Below, piece by piece: positions 1-6,139 of a stretch of DNA of 8,709 bases. The position numbers were made by a program, and so were the translations under genes. The stretch lies in NCBI GenBank assembly GCA_031282705.1, contig JAITDF010000232.1:1-8709 (forward strand), read 5' to 3'. Origin of the DNA: Opitutaceae bacterium (GTDB lineage: Bacteria > Verrucomicrobiota > Verrucomicrobiia > Opitutales > Opitutaceae). The notes beneath the pieces are model-generated. The model searched no databases, was not told the origin of the DNA, and worked only from the letters and a program-made list of their open reading frames with translations. Position 1 is the first letter of the stretch. Each line of letters starts with the position of its first letter.

Positions 1-3
1 ACC

Positions 4-21
4 GCAGACTTCCAAGTCTGC
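4..21. repeat. REP-like palindrome, copy 1
   Basis: This is a perfect inverted repeat with 8-base arms (GCAGACTT / AAGTCTGC) around a CC centre, preceded by ACC. A second palindrome with the same layout but different arm bases lies at 72-89. Both sit in non-coding DNA beyond the 3' end of the FecR-like gene. This is the form expected of a repetitive extragenic palindrome; its genome-wide copy number cannot be seen here. It is not followed by a T-run in either direction, so it does not read as an intrinsic terminator. Confidence 0.6.
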
Positions 22-71
22 TTCGAAGCTCATGCCTGATTGCGGGTTCGCGGCCAGGCGTGAGTTTTTAA

Positions 72-89
72 GCAGGTTTGGAAACCTGC
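72..89. repeat. REP-like palindrome, copy 2
   Basis: This is a perfect inverted repeat with 8-base arms (GCAGGTTT / AAACCTGC) around a GG centre, followed by GGTAC. Compared with the reverse complement of copy 1 (4-21), it differs at four positions that fall as two compensated pairs, so the stem is kept while the sequence changes. The outer ACC/GGT flanks of the two copies also mirror each other, making 1-92 a larger imperfect inverted repeat. Confidence 0.6.
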
Positions 90-103
90 GGTACGACGGA
101 AAT

Positions 104-115
104 GCGTAACATCAG
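104..115 (+). repeat. GCGTAACATCAG motif, outlying copy
   Basis: The 12-mer GCGTAACATCAG found here recurs exactly at 2455-2466 in the same orientation, and inverted at 2328-2339. A one-mismatch inverted copy lies at 2214-2225. The match with 2454-2468 extends to 15 bases (TGCGTAACATCAGTT). The copies therefore bracket the sigma/FecR gene pair. Its role is unknown: it could be the end of a short repeated element or a protein-binding site. Confidence 0.5.
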
Positions 116-232
116 TTTCTTATCTTGGCGGGCCCGTCGCCCCGCTCAAAACCAAGTCATCAAGCCCGCCCCAAGACCCGCGCGCCGCCGGCCTGCCCCG
201 CAACTCCACGCCGGGCCTCCGCCCCGCCGGCC

Positions 233-1339
233 TCATCCCGCGCCCAGCCTCCTGCGCAACGTCACCGTGTCGCCCTGGCGCACGGCTTTCACGCGGAAAC
301 CGCCCTCGAGCATGCGCACGAGGTTCTCCACCTGGTCGGAACGCAACGTCGCGCTCACCGCCGTTTCCGCAAGCTCCGGGTCGGCGATGACGAGGCGGAT
401 CGGCGCGTTGCGCCGGTTGAACTCCGCCACCACGTTCGACAGCGGCTGCTCCGTGATGTCGAGCAGGCGCGGATGCCAGGCGATCAGGTTCTCGATTTTT
501 TCCGTCGTCACGGTCTGCACGGTCAGGCTCGACTCCCGCGACACGACCGCCATCTGGCCGGCCTTCACGAGCGCGTCCCCCCGCTGGGTTTTCGAGCCGG
601 GCGCGGACTCGCACTCGCCGCCGCGGGTGTGCACTTGCACGACGCCCGCGGTCACGAGCACCTCCACCGCGCTGCTTTCGCGGCGGACATTGAAACGCGT
701 GCCCAAGGCGCGGAGATTGACGCCGTCGATGTTCAGGATGAACGGCCGGAGGGGGTCCTTCGCCACGTGGAAATTCGCCTCGCCGCGCTCCAGCCGCACG
801 TAGCGCTCCGTGTCCGAATACCAGACCGTGATCGCCGCGCCGCGGTTCAATTCCACGATCGTGCCGTCATCCAGCTTGCTTTGTTCGATGCTGGAAATCA
901 TGTCGCCGCCGCCGGCCCGCGCGACCGCCGCCGCCGCCGCCGGCCCGCGGCTTCGCGCGACGCCGGGGATTCCGTCCGGCGCAAACACAAACAACGCCGC
1001 CGCGCACGCCGCGACCGCCGCCGCCGCGCACGCCGCCGCCGCGAGCGCGCCGGACGCCGCGCCCGCGAATGCGCGGCGGCGTCTCCCGAGCCAGGCGAAA
1101 ACCGGCTCCCGGCGCGGGGCGAGCAGGTCGCGATTGGGGCGCGCCGCGTGCTCCGGGCGCCAGTCCGCCAGAATGTCGAGCCGCGCCCAGCGCGCGCGCT
1201 GGCGCTCATACTCCGCGGCGTGCCGCGGATCGGCGGTGAGCCAGTCCAGAAACGCGTCCTGGCCGGCGGCGCCGAGCCCCGCGTCCACGCGGATCACCCA
1301 GGCGGAGGCTTCGGAGATTATTCTGTCCTGCGGGTTCAT
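233..1339 (-). CDS. FecR-family transmembrane sigma-factor regulator
   Basis: The 368-residue protein has the usual FecR layout. Residues about 11-55 form the cytoplasmic N-terminal FecR_N/DUF4880-type domain (FLDWLTADPRHAAEYERQRA, then W51). Residues about 91-120 form one very alanine-rich membrane segment, preceded by RRRR (86-89). A periplasmic FecR domain spans about 156-240 (DDGTIVELN, LERGEANFHV, LGTRFNVR), and a C-terminal DUF4974/STN-like domain lies at about 292-362 (DITEQPLSNVVAEFNRRN). In known family members the N-terminal part binds the ECF sigma factor and the periplasmic part receives a signal from a TonB-dependent receptor. The gene lies 73 bases downstream of the sigma gene on the same strand, presumably in one operon. 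The ATG is the first methionine of the domain-bearing frame; no Shine-Dalgarno sequence precedes it. The family is clear; the signal and target are not known. Confidence 0.93.
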   Translation of the reverse strand: MNPQDRIISEASAWVIRVDAGLGAAGQDAFLDWLTADPRHAAEYERQRARWARLDILADWRPEHAARPNRDLLAPRREPVFAWLGRRRRAFAGAASGALAAAACAAAAVAACAAALFVFAPDGIPGVARSRGPAAAAAVARAGGGDMISSIEQSKLDDGTIVELNRGAAITVWYSDTERYVRLERGEANFHVAKDPLRPFILNIDGVNLRALGTRFNVRRESSAVEVLVTAGVVQVHTRGGECESAPGSKTQRGDALVKAGQMAVVSRESSLTVQTVTTEKIENLIAWHPRLLDITEQPLSNVVAEFNRRNAPIRLVIADPELAETAVSATLRSDQVENLVRMLEGGFRVKAVRQGDTVTLRRRLGAG

Positions 1340-1394
1340 GGATGCGGCGCGGTTGTGAGTGCGGGTGAAAGGCGGGCGCGGTTGTCAAGGGCGG

Positions 1395-1414
1395 GAGCGG
1401 CGGGGGCGCCGCTC
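1395..1414. promoter_or_regulatory. GC-rich hairpin between sigma and FecR genes
   Basis: A perfect inverted repeat (GAGCGGCG / CGCCGCTC, four-base centre) overlaps the last bases of the sigma factor stop codon and lies about 55 bases before the FecR-like start. In the minus-strand transcript it would form an 8-bp, almost all G:C stem with a CCCC loop. No U-run follows, so it is unlikely to be a full intrinsic terminator. It could limit read-through, mark an RNA processing point or set the ratio of sigma factor to its regulator; this is inference. Confidence 0.45.
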
Positions 1415-1952
1415 AGAACCGGCGTCCGGGCGCGGTGTGTTTTTTGAAATAGGCATCGAGCTTTCTCAAGGCCAGCACGGACTGGATCTCCACCGTGTGC
1501 TCGGCGATGCCGAGTTCGGCGGCGGTCTCCTTTTGGGACATGCCGTAGAGTTTGCGGAGAGTGAGGATTTGCCTGCATCGGTTGGGAAGCGACTGGATGG
1601 CGCGGGTGAGCATCTCAAGCTCCTCGGCGCGCGCCACCGCGTGAGGAACATCGACGCCCTCATCCATGATGCCCGAGCAGTCGAATTCCGCTAATGAATC
1701 CACCCTGGCCACGGCGAGGTGCCGCGCGCGCATGAGCGCGAGGTTGCGCGCCGTCACAAACAAAAACGCCTTGGGCGAGCGCACCTCGCGCGTCACCCGC
1801 GCCTCCAGCACGCGCACAAACGCCTCCTGCGTGATGTCGTCCACGTCGCACCCGCTGCCGAACTGGCTCTTCAGCCATGCGCGCAGCATGGGCTCGTGCG
1901 GCTGGAGGTTTTCCGCAAACCACTTCGCGGGCTCTGAGTCTTGGGGCGGCAT
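1413..1952 (-). CDS. ECF-type RNA polymerase sigma factor
   Basis: The 179-residue protein has only the two domains of an extracytoplasmic-function sigma-70 factor. Region 2 covers about residues 20-85, with DVDDITQEAFVRVLEAR at 36-52 and the aromatic/basic 2.3-2.4-like stretch PKAFLFVTARNLALMRAR at 60-77. Region 4 covers about 115-168, with SLPNRCRQILTLRKLYGMSQ followed by the helix-turn-helix ETAAELGIAEHTVE and an ALRKL tail. Regions 1 and 3 are absent, as usual for the group. It directs RNA polymerase to a small set of promoters when released by its partner, here probably the FecR-like protein encoded just downstream. It is divergent from the TonB-dependent receptor gene, with about 800 bases between their starts, and such receptors are common targets of such pairs. 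The ATG gives normal family length; no Shine-Dalgarno sequence is visible. Confidence 0.93.
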   Translation of the reverse strand: MPPQDSEPAKWFAENLQPHEPMLRAWLKSQFGSGCDVDDITQEAFVRVLEARVTREVRSPKAFLFVTARNLALMRARHLAVARVDSLAEFDCSGIMDEGVDVPHAVARAEELEMLTRAIQSLPNRCRQILTLRKLYGMSQKETAAELGIAEHTVEIQSVLALRKLDAYFKKHTAPGRRF

Positions 1953-2212
1953 GGGTGCAGGTTTTTGTGCGTCGGGAAATTCCCCTGCATACAGGCCGCC
2001 CGGACGCCGGCGCGCAAGCGCGGATGTGCGTGAAACAGCTTTTCGGGCGCGATTCGATCAGACGGGAGTTGACCGGTTCCAAAGGGAAGGGCGCCGGACG
2101 TTGGCGCGGCATGCGCGCAACCGTGCCCTCGCATGGACGCCGCCGGGCCGCCATTCCAATCTTTCAACATACCACACTGACCTTGCATATTTTGAATCAT
2201 TTTTGACTCCTC

Positions 2213-2341
2213 GCTGATGTCACGCGGAAGAGCCCATTCTCTTTCTTCTTTCCTCTTTCTCTTTCTCCCGGCCCGCACCTGACGAAAGAAGAAAGAGAAA
2301 GAGAAAAGAAGGTTCGTCGCTTATGTGCTGATGTTACGCGG
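2213..2341. repeat. Direct repeat GCTGATGTyACGCGG flanking a hairpin
   Basis: The 15-base sequence GCTGATGTCACGCGG at 2213-2227 recurs as GCTGATGTTACGCGG at 2327-2341 with a single C/T difference, 114 bases apart. The two copies enclose the purine/pyrimidine hairpin at 2245-2311. The layout resembles duplicated element ends; whether they belong to one mobile element is not shown. Confidence 0.55.
2245..2311. repeat. Polypyrimidine/polypurine inverted repeat
   Basis: The arm at 2245-2266 is all pyrimidine (CTTCTTTCC followed by TCTTTCTCTTTCT) and pairs with the all-purine arm at 2290-2311. The arms match in 21 of 22 positions and are separated by 23 bases. Each arm is built from short GAAAGA-like units. 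A transcript in either direction would form a long A:U-rich stem. It is not followed by a T-run, so it is not a typical terminator. Confidence 0.65.
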
Positions 2342-2466
2342 CGGCCAGTCTTTTGGCAGGCTTTTGGCAGGGCGGTCTCGCCGAGACCGCCGTCGTTTGC
2401 CTCGTGGTGCTCGCGGCGGTCTCGGCGAGACCTCCCTACCAAAATCTGCCGACTGCGTAACATCAG
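2328..2466. repeat. MITE-like imperfect inverted-repeat element
   Basis: The outer ends are CTGATGTTACGC (2328-2339) and its exact reverse complement GCGTAACATCAG (2455-2466). Inside lie two further palindromes: GGCGGTCTCG-C-CGAGACCGCC at 2371-2391 and GGTCTCG-G-CGAGACC at 2418-2432. Positions 2366-2394 also match the reverse complement of 2412-2440 in 25 of 29 positions. The 11-mer CTTTTGGCAGG is repeated in tandem at 2350-2371. Nothing in it encodes a protein. The nested structure, about 139 bases long, fits a miniature inverted-repeat element or compound REP, but no clean target-site duplication is evident. Confidence 0.6.
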
Positions 2467-2506
2467 TTATGTAGAGCCCGTGAGGCCTCGGAGCAGCGGT
2501 GTTTCA

Positions 2507-2632
2507 GCCCCGGAGGGGCGGCAGCGAGGGAAGGGCGGGGAAATGCGACGAGCCATTTTTGGGAGGTTCCCCGCCATTTATTCCCCCGTCCCGCGGGGGC
2601 CGCCCCTCATGTATTTCCCCCTCGCGCGGGAC
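2507..2632. repeat. GC-rich multi-hairpin repeat
   Basis: Three stems are visible. GCCCC/GGGGC at 2507-2519 forms a tight hairpin with a GGA loop. GAGGGGCGGC at 2513-2522 pairs exactly with GCCGCCCCTC at 2599-2608. GTCCCGCG at 2588-2595 pairs exactly with CGCGGGAC at 2625-2632. The first two share bases and are mutually exclusive, and the third overlaps the region between the long-range arms. The stretch lies about 120 bases before the receptor start, so it may be an intergenic repeat or part of a structured leader. No known riboswitch was recognised. Confidence 0.45.
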
Positions 2633-2750
2633 GCTGTGCAAGGGTTTGCATAACTCGGGCTATTGAAATGTTTTTCCTCCCCCCCTTTATCCCCTCCCCG
2701 GATTAAACCACAGCGCCCCCCGGCGCCCAGTCCCTGAAATCATAACTCCA

Positions 2751-5738
2751 ATGAAACCCAAAAATACTGATCATCACCTGCCTGTGTCAGTCATCCGTAT
2801 CGCCGCGGCATTTGCCATGACCGCGTTCTGTCTGCCCGGAATCGCACCCGCCCAATCGACGACGCCCGCCGCCGTCGATGACGAGATCATTCTGTTGGAC
2901 CGCTTTGTCGTGAGCACCGAGAAGGACCGCGGTTACGCGGCGCACTCCACGCTCGGCGGCACCCGCACCAACACCGCCCTCAAGGACCTCGCCAATCCCC
3001 TCGATGTCTTTACGCCCGACCTGATGCAGGACCTCGGCGTGCAGGACATCCAGGACCTCACCGCCTTCGCCAACGGCGTCGAGACCAACCTGAACAGCGA
3101 TCATAACTACGACGGTCAGGAGCGCGAGGTCTGGAATTATAATTACATGCAGATTCGCGGCTTCAAGGTCAACATGGTGACGCGTAATTTCATGGCGCTC
3201 AACTCCCAGTTCGAAGCCTACAACTCCGAACGCGTGGAATTTTCCAAGGGCCCCAACGCGATTCTCTCCGGCATCGGCGATCCCGGCGGCAGCGTGAACT
3301 ACGGCACCAAGACCCCCAAGCTCCACAAAAGCTCCTATTCCTTCGCCTACCGGACGGACGATCTGGGCAGCCAGCGCGTCACCATGGATGTCAATCAGGT
3401 CATCGTCAAAAACATGCTGGGCATGCGCTTGAACGCGATGTGGGAGAACGAGGATTTCTACCGCCATCCCGCCTATGAAAAACAAAATGCCTGGCATCTC
3501 ACCGCCAAACTCCGCCCCACCCGCAAGACCACCATTGATGTGGGCCATGAACGCCGGCGCTCGGACCGCGCAAGCCCGCCCAACGTGTTTCCCACCGACT
3601 TGATTTTGAATTGGAAAAACGCAGGATCGCCCCTCGCCACCAACATCCCGGCCTCGGGCAATAATATCTGGGTGAACAGCGGCACCGCCGATGTGACGGC
3701 GTCCTCGCAGGGCATGCAGATTTACGGCGAGACCTACATACTGGACAGCGATGGCGTGGCCCGCAATGCCAACAGAACCGCGCGCGGCACCAATGCCCGC
3801 ATCGACGGCACCTCCACCACCAACAGGGACACGGCGTCCACCGGGATTGGCTATCCCAATGATATCGTGATCAGCGGGCCCAACGGCATCAATGACAGCG
3901 ACTGGGACATCACCGAGTTGCGCGTCAGCCAGATCATCACCCCGGAGCTTCAGGTGGAGCTTGCCTACGGGCGTTCGGACAACCACGTGCGGCAGGGCAA
4001 CAGCGTCAGCCGCGAGCTCAATGTCGATACGACGGCGACGCCCGGGAACACGCACGGCGGCGAGTGGTTTGTCCAGACCCAGCCGTTCTGGATCGACCGC
4101 CAGTTTGACATCACCCACTGGCGGGGCAGCGCCTCCTATGAACTCGACCTGGCCAAAAAATTGTCCTGGTGGGCCGGCAAGCATCAATTTGCCGCGGTGG
4201 CCGAAAATAATGAAAACGAGGAATGGTCGAACACCGGACGGTTCGTGGTCGCCTCCGGCCCGGGCGTCGCCTCCAACCTCAATTACCAGCAATCGAGCAA
4301 ATATTTTTATATACGCGACTACCTGGACCCCGTGGGCGGCAAATGGTCCATACACGACCTGCGCAATCTTTATTATTCCGACGGCCTGACCAAGGGCGGC
4401 TACACGGCCAAATACGTGGCCCGCGACGCCTATGCCTTTTATAAAAAACGGACGGAGCGGGACACCGTGCTCGGCGTGCTGCAAAGCCGCTGGTTTGGCG
4501 ACCGGGTGATCACCACCATCGGCATCCGCAAGGACTGGGAAAAATTATACCAAGGCGCGACCTATGTGGACCAATCGAATGCCATCGATGGCGAGCGTGG
4601 CGTTCAAAGGGCAGGCACCAGCGTCAGCAACGACTTCGGAAGACACCCCAAAAACGCCCCCTATCTCACCGCGCCGACCAGGAACTCCGGTTACTCGCGC
4701 AACTACGGCGTGGTCGTCCACGCAACCGACTGGCTGAGCCTCTCCGGCAATTACACCACCAACATGTCCTTAAGCGCCGAAAGCCGGGACATGTATAACA
4801 ACTACCTGCCCCCGGCGTCCGGCGAGTCGAAGGACTTCGGCGTGCGCCTCAGCCTGCTGGACAGCCGCCTCAACATCAGCCTCATCAAGTATGAGACCAA
4901 CCAGAACGGCTATGTCACCAGCGGCGGCAGCATCAATTCCCCATTTAATGATTTGAAAAAACTCGAAGATATAATCGTGAATAATGATGGCAGCTACACC
5001 AGCAAACTGCCCGGTGGTCAGCATACCACGACACAACGGCAGGCCAAGGGCGAGGAACTGACCGTCGTCGGCAGCATCACGCGTGACTGGACGCTCCGTC
5101 TGTCGGCGTCGCGCATGAGCAACAAACAGACCAATATCGCGCCCGATGTCAGGGCTTATTACCGGGCCAACCTGCAACGATACAAGGATCTGGCGGCGGC
5201 GCATCCCGACTGGCAGGACACCAGTGGAAACCTCATGTCTTACCACATCGCCAATGCCGAGGCCAACTGGGCGAAGATGGACACCCTCGAAAGCACCGAA
5301 AACTTTCCGGCCAGCAAATATAATGTCCGCCTCACCACCAAGTATTCCTTCAACCGCACACTCCTGAAAGGCCTGTCCGTCGGCGGAAACATCCGCTGGG
5401 CCAGCGCCCCGATCATCGGCTATTATCATATAAACACCGGCGAAAGCGGCTCCCTCTACGCCGGCCACCCCGAGTTGAACGGCATGTATGACATCACGCG
5501 ATACGCGAAGGCGGACGCGCAGTATTTTATGGACTTGTTTTTCAGCTACGAGCGCAAAATCTATCGCGATCTCCTGTGGCGGGTGCAAATCAACATTAAC
5601 AATCTGCTTGACGAGACCGACCCCTACCCGACGAAGGCGGTCAATGACAAGGACGGCGCCGATTTCCAATGGGTGGCCTATCGTTACCGCCCGATAGACG
5701 GACGGGTGATTTCGCTTACCACCAGCGTCAGCTTTTGA
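2751..5738 (+). CDS. TonB-dependent outer-membrane receptor
   Basis: The 995-residue protein starts with a signal peptide (R16, hydrophobic core about 17-31, likely cleavage after APA at 34). A TonB-box-like stretch EIILLDRFVVS (45-55) and the entry STLGGTRTNT (66-75) follow. The plug domain covers about 66-190, including MQIRGF (133-138) and RVEFSKGPNAILSGIGDPGG (161-180). The rest is a beta-barrel ending in an aromatic-terminated strand (ISLTTSVSF, last residue F), the usual signal for barrel assembly. It would import a substrate across the outer membrane using TonB energy. Only about 30 residues lie between signal peptide and plug, too few for an STN signalling domain. The substrate is unknown; the beta-helix enzyme downstream suggests an oligosaccharide (inference). 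The ATG is chosen for the signal peptide; no Shine-Dalgarno sequence precedes it. Confidence 0.95.
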   Translation: MKPKNTDHHLPVSVIRIAAAFAMTAFCLPGIAPAQSTTPAAVDDEIILLDRFVVSTEKDRGYAAHSTLGGTRTNTALKDLANPLDVFTPDLMQDLGVQDIQDLTAFANGVETNLNSDHNYDGQEREVWNYNYMQIRGFKVNMVTRNFMALNSQFEAYNSERVEFSKGPNAILSGIGDPGGSVNYGTKTPKLHKSSYSFAYRTDDLGSQRVTMDVNQVIVKNMLGMRLNAMWENEDFYRHPAYEKQNAWHLTAKLRPTRKTTIDVGHERRRSDRASPPNVFPTDLILNWKNAGSPLATNIPASGNNIWVNSGTADVTASSQGMQIYGETYILDSDGVARNANRTARGTNARIDGTSTTNRDTASTGIGYPNDIVISGPNGINDSDWDITELRVSQIITPELQVELAYGRSDNHVRQGNSVSRELNVDTTATPGNTHGGEWFVQTQPFWIDRQFDITHWRGSASYELDLAKKLSWWAGKHQFAAVAENNENEEWSNTGRFVVASGPGVASNLNYQQSSKYFYIRDYLDPVGGKWSIHDLRNLYYSDGLTKGGYTAKYVARDAYAFYKKRTERDTVLGVLQSRWFGDRVITTIGIRKDWEKLYQGATYVDQSNAIDGERGVQRAGTSVSNDFGRHPKNAPYLTAPTRNSGYSRNYGVVVHATDWLSLSGNYTTNMSLSAESRDMYNNYLPPASGESKDFGVRLSLLDSRLNISLIKYETNQNGYVTSGGSINSPFNDLKKLEDIIVNNDGSYTSKLPGGQHTTTQRQAKGEELTVVGSITRDWTLRLSASRMSNKQTNIAPDVRAYYRANLQRYKDLAAAHPDWQDTSGNLMSYHIANAEANWAKMDTLESTENFPASKYNVRLTTKYSFNRTLLKGLSVGGNIRWASAPIIGYYHINTGESGSLYAGHPELNGMYDITRYAKADAQYFMDLFFSYERKIYRDLLWRVQININNLLDETDPYPTKAVNDKDGADFQWVAYRYRPIDGRVISLTTSVSF

Positions 5739-5754
5739 GCGCCGCGTTTCCTGT

Positions 5755-5790
5755 GACGGCCGTTTGGAATCCTCCTGACGGCCGTCTGGA
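5755..5790. repeat. Short direct repeat GACGGCCGTyTGGA
   Basis: GACGGCCGTTTGGA at 5755-5768 is repeated as GACGGCCGTCTGGA at 5777-5790, with one C/T difference and an 8-base spacer, 17 bases after the receptor stop codon. Each copy contains the self-complementary ACGGCCGT. It may be the remnant of another short repeat element. Its function is unknown. Confidence 0.4.
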
Positions 5791-5822
5791 AGGGTGGCCT
5801 CCGGGCCGATTTCCAACCATTA

Positions 5823-5913
5823 TTTTAGACAGAATGAACAGAATGGAAAAGAATGAACAGAATAAACAACCCATTCCGTCCATTCCGTCAAATTCCGTCC
5901 ATTCTGTCTAAAA
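5823..5913. repeat. Hairpin element A (GAATGA-type arms)
   Basis: The outer stem TTTTAGACAGAATG (5823-5836) pairs exactly with CATTCTGTCTAAAA (5900-5913). The stem continues inward imperfectly. The left arm contains the 14-mer AGAATGAACAGAAT twice (5831-5844 and 5850-5863), and the right arm contains ATTCCGTC three times (5873, 5882, 5892). Several inner mismatches are A-C on the plus strand, which become G-U wobbles in a minus-strand RNA. Confidence 0.65.
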
Positions 5914-5929
5914 AAACGAACCATTAAAT

Positions 5930-6025
5930 TAACCGCGAAGGACGCGAAGGATGCGAAGAACGGAAAAATGAAACTGGAAAAACAACAGCCTTTGGAGCTT
6001 TCATCCTTCGCGTCCTTCGCGGTTA
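5930..6025. repeat. Hairpin element B (GCGAAGGA-type arms)
   Basis: The 24-base arms at 5930-5953 and 6002-6025 are perfectly complementary and separated by 48 bases. The left arm is TAACC followed by 9-base units GCGAAGGAC and GCGAAGGAT, and a partial GCGAAGA unit lies just inside it. No family of coding or structural RNA was recognised. Of the three elements this has the most exact stem, which suggests recent arrival or selection on the stem. Confidence 0.72.
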
Positions 6026-6044
6026 TAAAAATCGAACCATTGTT

Positions 6045-6139
6045 TTGAACAGAAGGAAACAAAGGCAACGAAGGTGAAAACAAAGAAGACATGTGAAATG
6101 AAAGGATTTTCTTCGTTCCCTTCGTTTCCTTCTGTTCAA
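6045..6139. repeat. Hairpin element C (GAAGGAAAC-type arms)
   Basis: The arms 6045-6073 (beginning TTGAACAGAAGGAAAC) and 6111-6139 (ending GTTTCCTTCTGTTCAA) are complementary at 27 of 29 positions, with a 37-base A-rich loop. The outer part of the stem, TTGAACAG, resembles element A (TTTTAGACAG) in position and composition, while the arm units are closer to element B. Confidence 0.7.

Larger units (their letters stand above)
1953..2750. other. Divergent intergenic region rich in inverted repeats
   Basis: These 798 bases separate the sigma gene (minus strand) from the receptor gene (plus strand) and should hold both promoters. Open frames here lack family features and overlap repeats or known genes, so I see no gene. 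Positions 1953-2210 are unstructured to my eye. Positions 2213-2466 carry nested direct and inverted repeats, 2507-2632 carry GC-rich hairpins, and 2671-2699 is an almost pure pyrimidine tract with a C7 run (2679-2685), about 50 bases before the receptor start. I found no convincing -35/-10 pair for either gene. Confidence 0.7.

Noticed and set aside
125..1447. Long plus-strand frame opposite the FecR-like gene (440 codons)
   Set aside because: The translation is Arg/His/Ala-rich with no domain, and the opposite strand encodes a clear FecR-family protein over the same span. It is a by-product of high GC codon positions. The shorter frames at 78-803 and 810-1358 are rejected for the same reason.
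1660..2278. Minus-strand frames extending upstream of the sigma factor
   Set aside because: They overlap the sigma gene in other frames, are Arg/Pro/Ala-rich and show no family signature. The intergenic part runs into repeats.
2663..2691. Possible receptor promoter: TTGAAA at 2663-2668 and TTTATC at 2686-2691, 17-base spacer
   Set aside because: The -10 match is poor (three of six bases) and it falls within a pyrimidine tract. If the neighbouring ECF sigma factor drives this gene, a housekeeping-type promoter is not expected.
2787..4484. Long minus-strand frame opposite the receptor (565 codons), and a similar one at 4770-5816
   Set aside because: The translations are rich in Val/Gly/Ala/His with no recognisable family, and they lie wholly or mostly antisense to a well-supported TonB-dependent receptor.
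5823..6139. Intrinsic terminators for the receptor transcript
   Set aside because: The stems are very long with large loops, and on the plus strand they are followed by A-runs rather than T-runs. A role in ending transcription cannot be excluded, but the form is wrong.
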